Notes under the pieces: model-generated
Told to the model about the DNA's origin: nothing
Seen by the model: the letters and a program-made list of their open reading frames with translations, nothing else
The model's database searches: none
Program-made: the position numbers and the translations under genes
NCBI RefSeq assembly: GCF_039528515.1
Contig: NZ_BAAALT010000013.1
Span: 32,226 to 96,225, forward strand
Reading direction: 5' to 3'
Length of the DNA stretch: 64,000 nt
Source of the DNA: Luedemannella flava
GTDB taxonomy: Bacteria; Actinomycetota; Actinomycetes; Mycobacteriales; Micromonosporaceae
In this document: positions 56,626 through 64,000 of the stretch, piece after piece
How the letters are laid out: every line of letters starts with the position of its first letter
Position numbering within the stretch: the stretch's first letter is position 1

Positions 56626-58198
56626 TCCTGACGTGAGCACAGCGCCACCCCGTGTCCCGCTGCGGGTCAAGCTCACCGTCGCGATGCTCGGCCTGGTCGC
56701 GGCCGCCGTTGTCGTCATCAGCGTCGCCAGCACGTTCCTCATGCGCGACTACCTGATCGACCGGATCGACACCCACCTGGCGGAGCGGGCGAACTCCTTC
56801 ATCCTGCTCGACGAGCGCGGTCGCGCGCCCACCCAGCAGGCCGTCTGCCTCGCCGACTACGACCCGGCCAGCGTCGAGATCGCGCTGATCTACCAGAACG
56901 AGGCGTGCGGGGTGCGCCCGTTCCTGCCCATCGGGTACGACGACGCCAGCGCGCCCGAGCTGCCCAAGGACCGCGCGGCGGCCCGCGAGGTCGCCGGCGA
57001 GCTGCGCACCGTCCACTCGACGGACGGCAACCTGCGCTGGCGCGTCGTCACGCTGCCGCTGCGCGGCGGTCAGGTCGTCACCCTGGCCGAGGATCTGTCC
57101 ATGGTGGAGCACGCGATCGGCCGGCTGGTCATCATCCAGCTGCTGGTCGGCGCCGCCGTCCTGATCACCATGGCCACGGCGGGCGGCTGGGCGGTGCGGC
57201 GCAGCCTGCGGTCCCTGGGCGTCATCGAGCGGACGGCGGCCGCGATCGCCAGCGGCGACCTGCGCCAGCGCGTGCCCGACCTGGGGTCAAAGACCGAGGT
57301 CGGCCGGCTGGCCGGCGCGCTGAACGTGATGCTGGCGCAGATCGAGCAGGCGTTCACCGCGCGGGCCGAGTCGGAGGCGCGGGCCGTGCGCTCGGAGGAG
57401 CGGATGCGCGAGTTCGTCGCCGACGCCTCCCACGAGCTGCGTACCCCCCTGACCACGATCCGCGGCTTTGCCGAGCTGTACCGGCAGGGCGCGACCGACG
57501 ACCCGGCCGCCGTGCTCAGGCGCATCGAGGACGAGGCCGCGCGGATGGGCCTGCTCGTCGAGGACCTGCTGCTCCTCGCGCGCCTGGACCGGGAGCGCCC
57601 GCTGCAGATGAAGCCCGTGCCCCTGACCGGGCTCGTCACGGACGCGGCCGCGGCCGCCCGCGCGGTCGCCCCCGATCGGACGATCGAGGTGGAACTTCCG
57701 GCGGCCGACCCGGTGGTGGTCGGCGACGAGCCGCGCCTGCGGCAGGTGATCGGCAACCTGGTGACGAACGCCCTCACCCACACTCCCGCCGGGACCCCGG
57801 TGACGCTGCGGCTGCGTGGTGAAGCTGGTGCCACCGGGGCCGACGGGACCGCCGTGATCGAGGTCAGCGACGCCGGCCACGGCCTCACCGCCGAGCAGGC
57901 CGAGCGCGTCTTCGAGCGGTTCTACCGGGTCGACAAGGCCCGTACGCGCCAGGCGGCGAGCGCCGCGGCCGGGCCCAAGGGGTCCCCGCACAGCGGCACC
58001 GGCCTGGGCCTGGCGATCGTGGCGGCGCTGGTCGCCGCGCACGACGGCGCCATCGAGCTGGACACCGCCCCCGGCGTGGGCGCGACGTTCCGGGTGCGGC
58101 TCCCGCTGGCCCCCGTCGGCACAGCCTGTGACTCACAGCTAACTTCCAGTCTGATTCCAGCGCCACCGCAGTCCGGTCGGGCAAGCTTCTACCCATGA
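56603..58198 (+). CDS. Sensor histidine kinase (MprB-like position)
   Basis: 531 residues. Two membrane helices (VKLTVAMLGLVAAAVVVISV, about 22-41, and LVIIQLLVGAAVLITMATAG, about 174-193) flank an extracellular sensor domain with two Cys. Then HAMP, HisKA with phospho-acceptor His in FVADASHELRTPLTTIRGFA (about 271-290), and HATPase with VIGNLVTNALTH and GTGLGLAIVAALVAAHDGAI. The reading frame starts inside the regulator gene (23-base overlap); GTG 56633 is an alternative. The stop overlaps the protease ATG. It likely senses envelope stress, as MprB does. Confidence 0.92.
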   Translation: MSYDSRPDPDVSTAPPRVPLRVKLTVAMLGLVAAAVVVISVASTFLMRDYLIDRIDTHLAERANSFILLDERGRAPTQQAVCLADYDPASVEIALIYQNEACGVRPFLPIGYDDASAPELPKDRAAAREVAGELRTVHSTDGNLRWRVVTLPLRGGQVVTLAEDLSMVEHAIGRLVIIQLLVGAAVLITMATAGGWAVRRSLRSLGVIERTAAAIASGDLRQRVPDLGSKTEVGRLAGALNVMLAQIEQAFTARAESEARAVRSEERMREFVADASHELRTPLTTIRGFAELYRQGATDDPAAVLRRIEDEAARMGLLVEDLLLLARLDRERPLQMKPVPLTGLVTDAAAAARAVAPDRTIEVELPAADPVVVGDEPRLRQVIGNLVTNALTHTPAGTPVTLRLRGEAGATGADGTAVIEVSDAGHGLTAEQAERVFERFYRVDKARTRQAASAAAGPKGSPHSGTGLGLAIVAALVAAHDGAIELDTAPGVGATFRVRLPLAPVGTACDSQLTSSLIPAPPQSGRASFYP

Positions 58199-59820
58199 AC
58201 GAGAACCAGCCCCCCTTCGGATCGGAGTCGAGCGGCGCGGCGCAGGGCTCCGCCTGGACGCAGCCGCCGGCGAGCCCAGGCACGTCCCACCCGGCCCCCA
58301 CTTCGTCGGAGGCGCCGGCCACCGCGCAGCCCGCGGCCCTGGCCGCCGCGCAGCCGGCATCACCCGCCCCGGGAGAGGCTGGCGTGACCGAGCCCGTCCG
58401 CGACGCGGCGCCCGTCTCCTCCTCCGACGCGTCCCCCGTCGCGGCGCCGGCACGGCCGCACAACCCGCAGCCGCAGAGCCCGTGGCAGCAGCCCGGCCCG
58501 GCGACGTCCACGTGGCCGACCTCGCACGGCACGCCGCAGGCGCCCCCGCCGAGCCCGTACGCGAACCCGGCGACCACGCACGTCTACCCGCAGCCGGCCT
58601 ACGGCCAGCCGACGACGGGCCAGCCCGCCTACGGCCAGCCGTACGGGCAGACCGGCTACGGTCAGTCCGGCTACCCCCACACCGGGGCGCCGGTGACGGG
58701 TCAGCCGACGACGGGGCAGATCCCGCCGTGGGCGACGAACACGACGCAGCAGCCGAAGAAGCCCTCGCGCGCCGGCCGGATCATCGGCGTCGGCCTGGCC
58801 GTGGCGGTGCTCGCCGGCGGGTTCGGCGTCGCGGGTGGGTACGTGGGCGCGGCGCTGCAGGACAGCGGCGGCACCTCGATCACCAAGGTCTTCGGGTCGG
58901 CCCCGGTCGTCGACCGATCCTCGCTGGCGGACATCGCCGCGAAGGTCCAGCCGAGCGTCGTGCACATCATGACCGACTCCGGCGAGGGCTCCGGCATCGT
59001 GATGACGAGTGACGGCTACGTCCTCACCAACAACCACGTGATCGCGGGCGCCAAGAACAACACGGTGACGGTGGGCTTCAGCAACGGCAAGAAGGCCAAG
59101 GCGACGATCAAGGGCACCGACCCGCGCACCGACGTCGGCGTCATCAAGGTCGAGGGTGTCTCGGACCTGACCGCCGCCGAGTTCGCCGACAGCGACGGCG
59201 TGCGGGTGGGCGACACGGTCCTGGCGATCGGCAGCCCGCTCGGCCTCGAGGGCTCGGTGAGCGCGGGCATCGTGAGCGCGCTGCACCGCACCATCTCGGT
59301 CGGCGGCGAGCAGCAGTCGCCGTTCGAGCAGGGCACGGGCACCACGACGATCGGTGACGCCCTGCAGACCGACGCGGCGATCAACCCGGGCAACTCCGGC
59401 GGCGCGCTGGTGAACACCGAGGGCAAGGTCGTCGGCGTGAACACGGCCATCGCCACCGGCGGCTCGTCGAACAACGGCAACATCGGCGTCGGCTTCGCGA
59501 TCTCGTCGAACAAGGCGAAGAGCGTGGCGGACCAGATCATCAAGGGCATCAAGGTCAGCCACCCGTACCTCGGGGTCAAGGTGACCGACGCCGAGACCGG
59601 CGGCGCGAAGGTGACGTCGGTCGAGACCGGCAGCCCGGCCGACAAGGCGGGCCTCAAGGTCAACGATGTGGTGACCAAGGTCGGCGGTCAGACCGTCGGC
59701 GGCAGCGAGGACCTGGTCGCCGCGGTGCAGGCCGGCACGGTGGGCCAGAACCTCACGTTGACCGTGATCCGTGGCGGCAGCGAGCAGACCCTGACGGCGA
59801 CACTCGGCGAGGCGCCGTAA
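58195..59820 (+). CDS. HtrA/DegP-like trypsin-type serine protease with PDZ domain (PepD-like)
   Basis: 541 residues. The cytoplasmic N-terminal 190 residues are Pro/Gln/Ala-rich and include Tyr-Gly-Gln repeats (YGQPTTGQPAYGQPYGQTGY). One membrane helix follows (IIGVGLAVAVLAGGFGVAGG, about 196-215), then the S1C protease domain with catalytic His (VLTNNHVIAG, about 281), Asp (DPRTDVGVIKV, about 312) and Ser (AINPGNSGGALVN, about 402), then a PDZ domain from about residue 450 (HPYLGVKVTD; SPADKAGLKVNDVVTKVGG). It acts outside the membrane in protein quality control, and in mycobacteria it tunes the MprAB response. Confidence 0.94.
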   Translation: MNENQPPFGSESSGAAQGSAWTQPPASPGTSHPAPTSSEAPATAQPAALAAAQPASPAPGEAGVTEPVRDAAPVSSSDASPVAAPARPHNPQPQSPWQQPGPATSTWPTSHGTPQAPPPSPYANPATTHVYPQPAYGQPTTGQPAYGQPYGQTGYGQSGYPHTGAPVTGQPTTGQIPPWATNTTQQPKKPSRAGRIIGVGLAVAVLAGGFGVAGGYVGAALQDSGGTSITKVFGSAPVVDRSSLADIAAKVQPSVVHIMTDSGEGSGIVMTSDGYVLTNNHVIAGAKNNTVTVGFSNGKKAKATIKGTDPRTDVGVIKVEGVSDLTAAEFADSDGVRVGDTVLAIGSPLGLEGSVSAGIVSALHRTISVGGEQQSPFEQGTGTTTIGDALQTDAAINPGNSGGALVNTEGKVVGVNTAIATGGSSNNGNIGVGFAISSNKAKSVADQIIKGIKVSHPYLGVKVTDAETGGAKVTSVETGSPADKAGLKVNDVVTKVGGQTVGGSEDLVAAVQAGTVGQNLTLTVIRGGSEQTLTATLGEAP

Positions 59821-59846
59821 CCCGTACCTTCCTTCTCCTCCCAGAA

Positions 59847-59876
59847 CGCGGGCGGCACCGACCGGTGCCGCCCGCG
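59847..59876. terminator. Bidirectional terminator hairpin
   Basis: A perfect 13-bp stem, CGCGGGCGGCACC (59847-59859) with 59864-59876, and a GACC loop between the convergent protease and glpK genes. Confidence 0.88.
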
Positions 59877-59883
59877 TCGCTGT

Positions 59884-61365
59884 TCAGATCCAGTCGAGGG
59901 TGCGGGCCACGGCCTTGCGCCAGCGCTTCTCGGCGGCCTCCCGCGTCGGCGTGTCCATCGCCGGTTGCCAGGTGCGTTCGGCGCGCCAGTGGGTGCGCAG
60001 CTCGTCGGTGCCGGACCAGAAGCCGACCGCCAGGCCGGCCGCGTAGGCCGCCCCGAGGCAGGTCGTCTCGATGACCTCGGGCCGGGTGACCGGGATGTCG
60101 AGCACGTCCGCCTGGATCTGCAGGAGCAGGTCGCTGGCCGTCATGCCGCCGTCGACCCGCAGGCCGGCCAGGGGCAGGCTCGCGTCGTCGGCCATCGCGT
60201 CGGTCACCTCCCGCACCTGCCACGCGGTCGCCTCCAGGGCGGCGCGGGCCAGGTGGGCGCGGGTGACGAAGCCGGTGAGCCCCGCGATGACGCCCCGCGC
60301 GTCGGAGCGCCAGTGGGGCGCGAACAGGCCCGCGAAGGCCGGCACGATGACGCACCCGCCGCTGTCCGGCACCGTGGCGGCCAGGGTGTCCACTTCGGAG
60401 GCGTGGGTGATGATGCCGAGGTTGTCGCGCAGCCACTGGATGAGCGCGCCGGTGACGGCGATGGAACCCTCCAGGGCGTACGCGGCGGGCGCGGTGCCGA
60501 GCTGGTAGCCGACGGTGGTGATCAGCCCGGCCCGGCTGCGCACCGGCCGGTCGCCGGTGTTGAGCAGCAGAAACGATCCGGTGCCGTACGTGCACTTGGC
60601 GTCGCCGGCGTCGAAGCACGCCTGGCCCACGAGCGCGGCGTGCTGGTCGCCGAGCGCCCCGGACACGGGCACGCCGGCCAGCGGCCCGCGACTGACGCCG
60701 TACACCTCGCTGGACGGCCGGATCTCGGGCAGCGCCTCGACAGGGATGTCGTACGTGTCGAGGAGCAGCGGGTCCCAGCCGAGCGTGGAGAGGTTCATGA
60801 GCATGGTGCGGCTCGCGTTGGTCACGTCGGTGACGTGCCGGCCGGTGAGCTTCCAGATCAGCCACGTGTCGACGGTGCCGGCGAGCAGCTCGCCGACCAC
60901 GGCCCGGCGCGCGAGTTCCGGGTACTCGTCAAAGATCCAACGCAGCTTGGCGGCGGAGAAGTAGGTGGCCAGGGGCAGCCCGCACCGGTCGCGGAAGCGG
61001 TCCTGCCCGCCCTGCGCGGCGAGCTTCGCGATGATCCGGTCGGTGCGGGTGTCCTGCCACACGATGGCCGGGTGCACGGGCTCGCCGGTCGCCTTGTCCC
61101 AGACGACGATGGTCTCGCGCTGGTTGGTGATGCCGATCGCGGCGACGTCGCCAGCCGTGGCGCCGGCCGCCGCCACCGCCTCCTCGACGCACTCGACCAC
61201 GTTGCGCCAGATCTCGGCCGCGTCGTGCTCGACCCACCCCGGGCGCGGGAAGATCTGCCGGTGCTCCCTGCGGGCCACCGCCACGGGCCGCCCACCCTGG
61301 TCGAACACCATGCACCGCGACGACGTCGTCCCCTGGTCGATGGCGACCACAAACCGTGCGCTCAC
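59884..61365 (-). CDS. glpK: Glycerol kinase
   Basis: 493 residues, FGGY family. Motifs: FVVAIDQGTTSSRCMVFDQG (about 5-24), IGITNQRETIVVWDKATGEP, AIVWQDTRTD, and the phosphate-binding GDAKCTYGTGSFLLLNTGDR. The FGGY signature 2 region is LRVDGGMTASDLLLQIQADV (about 396-415). It phosphorylates glycerol to glycerol-3-phosphate, entering glycolysis/gluconeogenesis near glpX. No glpF or glpD lies beside it. GTG 61365 gives the typical short N-terminus. Confidence 0.96.
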   Translation of the reverse strand: MSARFVVAIDQGTTSSRCMVFDQGGRPVAVARREHRQIFPRPGWVEHDAAEIWRNVVECVEEAVAAAGATAGDVAAIGITNQRETIVVWDKATGEPVHPAIVWQDTRTDRIIAKLAAQGGQDRFRDRCGLPLATYFSAAKLRWIFDEYPELARRAVVGELLAGTVDTWLIWKLTGRHVTDVTNASRTMLMNLSTLGWDPLLLDTYDIPVEALPEIRPSSEVYGVSRGPLAGVPVSGALGDQHAALVGQACFDAGDAKCTYGTGSFLLLNTGDRPVRSRAGLITTVGYQLGTAPAAYALEGSIAVTGALIQWLRDNLGIITHASEVDTLAATVPDSGGCVIVPAFAGLFAPHWRSDARGVIAGLTGFVTRAHLARAALEATAWQVREVTDAMADDASLPLAGLRVDGGMTASDLLLQIQADVLDIPVTRPEVIETTCLGAAYAAGLAVGFWSGTDELRTHWRAERTWQPAMDTPTREAAEKRWRKAVARTLDWI

Positions 61366-61469
61366 GTCGCCAGTCTCATGGCCCCGCGCCGCCCTGTCAT
61401 CCCGCCGCGCCGCCTGGAACATCCGTGACGGAACGTGATACTTCCGCCGGCTGACCGTGGCCCACGGAC

Positions 61470-61600
61470 CCCACTTTGCTCTGCTACCCCATAGGAATCG
61501 GTCACTGTGCGTGATCCCGTCAATCTTGGCGGATCCAGATCGGACAGTCATAAACACAGGTCAGACCGCTGCTTCCTATAGGGAAGCAGAGCAAAGTGGG
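61470..61600. repeat. 131-bp element with 28-bp terminal inverted repeats
   Basis: Arms 61470-61497 (CCCACTTTGCTCTGCT at the outer end) and 61573-61600 (AGCAGAGCAAAGTGGG at the outer end) pair at 26 of 28 positions; the 75-base middle does not code. The right arm contains the inner palindrome CTTCCTATAGGGAAG. It lies in the 408-base gap between glpK and a lipoprotein gene. It looks like a non-autonomous mobile or dispersed palindromic element. I recall this arm sequence from other Micromonosporaceae, which I cannot verify here. Confidence 0.75.
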
Positions 61601-61773
61601 TGGGGTGGTGAAGGTCCGCGGTGAGCGAGGCCGCCGCCAGGATTACGCAACGTGATACCCCTGCGAGTACGGAGCGTGAGCGTTCGTTTCGAGCTGGGGT
61701 CGGGTCCGGATGGGTGTGCTAGATTGCCGCCGAATTCAGGTCCAGCGATGTCGCAGCGGTGAAGGTCGGGCTC
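61601..61773. promoter_or_regulatory. Promoter region of the lipoprotein gene, with -10 candidate TAGATT at 61720
   Basis: TAGATT (61720-61725) fits a -10 box and lies 48 bases before ATG 61774. No clear -35 box. The rest of this stretch has no ORF that I can support. Confidence 0.4.
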
Positions 61774-62289
61774 ATGGCCACGAGGAACATGGTGCGCGCG
61801 GCGGTCGCCGCGCTGGTGCTGGCGACGCTCGCCAGCTGTGGCGGCGAGACGCCGCCGCCGGCCAACAACAACGGTGGCGCGGCCTCGGACGCGCCGATCG
61901 GCATTCTCAAGAGCGCGACCGACGGGCTTGTCGTGTTCATCGGCAACCAGTGCGCCGACGCGGCGTACCCCACGCGCGTCACGGTGAACAACGTCGACCA
62001 GGCGTCCAGGAACCAGAAGGACCCGGCCGTCTGGGACATCTCCACCAGCGAGCCGAACCTGTTGGCCTCCCTGGTGATCGGCAAGCTGCCGTACGGCTTC
62101 AACGAGGTCAGCAACCAGATCAAGGACCAGGGCGTCGGGCCGGTGGTGCGGGTGCAGGTCGTCGCGAACGGCGCCCAGGCCGGCATTTTCGACACCGCGA
62201 AAGTTGCCGACGGTCAACTGATCGACGCACGTGGCTCGATCACCACGGTTGACGAGTTCCGTAAGCGCTGGGGTTGCGGCGGCAAGTAG
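61774..62289 (+). CDS. Uncharacterised lipoprotein
   Basis: About 171 residues with a lipoprotein signal (MVRAAVAALVLATLASCGGE; the lipidated Cys is about residue 22). A Pro/Asn-rich linker follows, then a compact domain with FIGNQCADAAYPTRVTVNNV, WDISTSEPNLLASLVIGKLP and a last Cys in KRWGCGGK. Two Cys in the mature part could form a disulfide. I do not recognise the family. ATG 61774 has GAAGG upstream; GTG 61759 is a weaker alternative. Confidence 0.7.
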   Translation: MATRNMVRAAVAALVLATLASCGGETPPPANNNGGAASDAPIGILKSATDGLVVFIGNQCADAAYPTRVTVNNVDQASRNQKDPAVWDISTSEPNLLASLVIGKLPYGFNEVSNQIKDQGVGPVVRVQVVANGAQAGIFDTAKVADGQLIDARGSITTVDEFRKRWGCGGK

Positions 62290-62377
62290 TGCCGAACTGA
62301 CTCCTATGTGACCGCGACTCGCAAACCGTCGCCTACCCCGCCTACTCTGCAGCCTGGCATCGATGGAGGGCAGTGGC

Positions 62378-63937
62378 GTGGCAGGCGGCGGAAGCCAGTT
62401 CAGCGTGTGGGAGGCGCTCGCGGGGCGAGCGCCCGGTCAGCCGTTGGGGCCGGCCGATCCGGGGCTGTGGGCGGCGGTGGCCGAGCGCGTCAACCCCACC
62501 AAGGCCCGGCCGCAGTTGCGCGACGGCATCGAGCGGGCCGACCTCGTCAGCGTCCGCGGCGTCGCCTACGTCATGCTCCGCTCGCCCGACCACGGCAACG
62601 GGCGCAAGGGCACCGCGCCCTGCTACCTGCGGCTGGCGCCCGAGGAGGTGGCGCTCGCCGAGCTGATGGACGGCACCCGCACGTTGGCGCGGCTCGTCGC
62701 CGACTTCGCGCGGATCAGCGGGCAACTGGCACCCGACCGGGTGCGCCGCATCGTGGCCGACCTGGCCGGCAACCGGATGCTCGAGGAGCTGCCGGTCGAC
62801 GCGTTCAAGCCGCTCGACCGGGTGCGCCGGGCGCCGTGGCCGCTGCGCCTGGGGCGCGCGATGCTCGCCTTCGCGCAGGGCCGCCGCATGATCGTGGCCA
62901 ACATCGACCCGGTGCTGTCGTTCGCGTACCGGGCCGGGGGCCGGCTGCTGTTCACCCGGCCCGTGGCCGTGCTGCTCGCCACGGTTGCCCTCGTGGGTCT
63001 GGGCGCCTTCGGATGGCTGTGGTGGGGCGGTGAGCACTCGGTCTTCCTCAACGGCCAGTCGTACCTCACCGGGGCGGCGCTGCTGCTGGGGCTCAACGTG
63101 CTCGCCCTGGCCTGTCACGAGATCGGGCACGGCCTGGCCGCGAAACACGCCGGCCGGCGCGTGCCCGTCGCCGGCTTTCTCGTCTACTTCGGCATCCCGA
63201 GCGTCTTCGTCGACACCACCGACGTGTGGATGGGCGGGCGGCGCGCCCGGATCCGCACCACCGTCGCCGGGCCCGCCGCCGGGCTCGTCCTCGCGGGGAC
63301 GTCCGCGATTGTCGGGGTGGTGAACCCGGCGCTCGCGCCGTGGTGCTTCAAGCTCGCCTTCGCCTGGTACGTCAACGCGCTGTTCAACCTCAACCCGTTC
63401 CTCGCGCTGGACGGCTACTACCTCGTCATGGACTGGCTCGAGGTGCCCAACCTGCGCGCCCGCGGCCTGGCCTGGGTGGCGGCCCGGTTGCGTCGGCGCC
63501 CGCCGCGCTGGCGGTCGCTCGACCGCGAGGGCCGCCTCGTCGCGCTCTACGGGCTGCTCTCCATGGCCTGGTTGGTCATCGCCGTGAACATCGCCTACCG
63601 CGTCTACGTCGACCGCGTGTCCGGCCTTGTCGTCGGGCTGTGGCGAACGGGCCTGCTGGCCCAGCTCGTGGTGGTCGCGGTGGTCGCCGCCCTGTCGTCA
63701 CCGATGATCTATCTGTTGGGTACGTGGCTGAACCGGCACCGCCGACGGTGGGCCGACCGGCGCCGCGAGCGGCGCGACGCGAACGACCTGCCCCGGCGGG
63801 AGAACGCCCTGCGGCACTCCAGCCTCGGCGAGCTGTCGCCCAACGCGCTCGCCGACCTGGCGGCCCGCGCCACCTGGGTGCACCCGCGCCCCGGGGAGCA
63901 GCTCATCGCCGCCCGCCAGCCGGTACCCGCCGTCTAG
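62378..63937 (+). CDS. PqqD-like / M50 zinc metalloprotease membrane protein, interrupted by an amber codon
   Basis: 519 residues up to TAG 63935-63937. Residues about 50-160 look like a PqqD-type winged-helix domain (LRLAPEEVALAELMDGTRTL). A membrane part with six or more helices follows and holds the zinc motif CHEIGHGLAAKHAG (HEXXH, about residues 248-252) and the third-ligand motif LFNLNPFLALDGYYLVMDWL. After the TAG the same frame stays open for 21 codons to the window edge (LVVDGPLEDRAPGDPGGTVR), which continues a pattern like the start of a cyclic-nucleotide-binding-like domain (HPRPGEQLIAARQPVPAV before the stop). The intact protein was probably longer. GTG 62378 has GGAGGG upstream. 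Confidence 0.8.
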   Translation: MAGGGSQFSVWEALAGRAPGQPLGPADPGLWAAVAERVNPTKARPQLRDGIERADLVSVRGVAYVMLRSPDHGNGRKGTAPCYLRLAPEEVALAELMDGTRTLARLVADFARISGQLAPDRVRRIVADLAGNRMLEELPVDAFKPLDRVRRAPWPLRLGRAMLAFAQGRRMIVANIDPVLSFAYRAGGRLLFTRPVAVLLATVALVGLGAFGWLWWGGEHSVFLNGQSYLTGAALLLGLNVLALACHEIGHGLAAKHAGRRVPVAGFLVYFGIPSVFVDTTDVWMGGRRARIRTTVAGPAAGLVLAGTSAIVGVVNPALAPWCFKLAFAWYVNALFNLNPFLALDGYYLVMDWLEVPNLRARGLAWVAARLRRRPPRWRSLDREGRLVALYGLLSMAWLVIAVNIAYRVYVDRVSGLVVGLWRTGLLAQLVVVAVVAALSSPMIYLLGTWLNRHRRRWADRRRERRDANDLPRRENALRHSSLGELSPNALADLAARATWVHPRPGEQLIAARQPVPAV

Positions 63938-64000
63938 CTCGTCGTCGACGGCCCGCTGGAGGACCGCGCGCCGGGCGACCCGGGTGGAACCGTGCGCGAG

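Overview
The window is high-GC actinobacterial chromosome with GC-rich third codon positions and many GTG starts. I infer a member of the Micromonosporaceae. The grounds are actinobacterial marker genes (fused 2-oxoglutarate metabolism enzyme Kgd, nickel SOD with its maturation protease, Rv1086-like short-chain Z-isoprenyl diphosphate synthase, DUF6104, DUF4245, acyl-CoA carboxylase beta and epsilon chains) and a style of intergenic palindromes that I associate with that family. I see no rRNA, tRNA, CRISPR array, integrase, transposase or prophage. It is mostly a core-genome housekeeping region with a few accessory islands.

Layout. 1-3.1 kb: end of an ABC exporter, O-methyltransferase, Maf, an MscL channel with a zinc ribbon, and the small carboxylase epsilon chain. 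3.1-9.4 kb: a large secreted membrane-anchored protein; a YgiC/YgiB/YjfL-like set (ATP-grasp ligase, Gly-rich membrane protein, divergent DUF350 protein preceded by two tandem leader ORFs); a TerB-N/TerB-C type protein. 9.5-12.6 kb: accD divergent from birA, then a PH-domain membrane protein. 12.6-14.5 kb: a gene-poor stretch with a 261-bp inverted-repeat element, then two GtrA-family genes. 14.6-19.7 kb: pckG behind a leader ORF and palindromic sites, a Z-prenyl synthase, phoH2. 19.7-30.2 kb: transglycosylase, rhomboid protease, FNR-like flavoprotein, glpX, DUF4245, lipoprotein, xseB-xseA, ispH, rmuC and two unknown proteins. The order uppS-phoH2-glpX-DUF4245-xseB-xseA-ispH resembles Rv1086-Rv1110 of Mycobacterium tuberculosis.

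30.2-35.5 kb: valS, GNAT, sodN with divergent sodX, malic enzyme. 35.6-41.6 kb is an accessory surface-glycan island: a glycosyltransferase fused to a Stealth phosphotransferase, a partner of unknown function, and a second Stealth protein preceded by a 26-codon ORF. 41.8-50.2 kb: an MDR reductase, ackA-pta, DUF6104, kgd. 50.3-55.8 kb: a hotdog-type protein with a small coupled gene, a composite inverted-repeat element, a Rho_N-like protein, an MMPL transporter divergent from DUF4097-padR with PadR-type operators between them. 55.9-59.8 kb: response regulator, sensor kinase and HtrA-like protease (MprA-MprB-PepD type operon). 59.8-64 kb: glpK, a 131-bp inverted-repeat element, a lipoprotein, and a PqqD-M50 membrane protease gene whose frame is cut by an amber codon before an apparent cyclic-nucleotide-binding-like domain.

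The metabolic genes form a coherent carbon node (pckG, glpX, malic enzyme, ackA-pta, kgd, glpK). The least explained features are non-coding or very small: the start-codon-coupled leader ORF cassette (three copies), the inverted-repeat elements, and the short ORF in front of the second Stealth gene.
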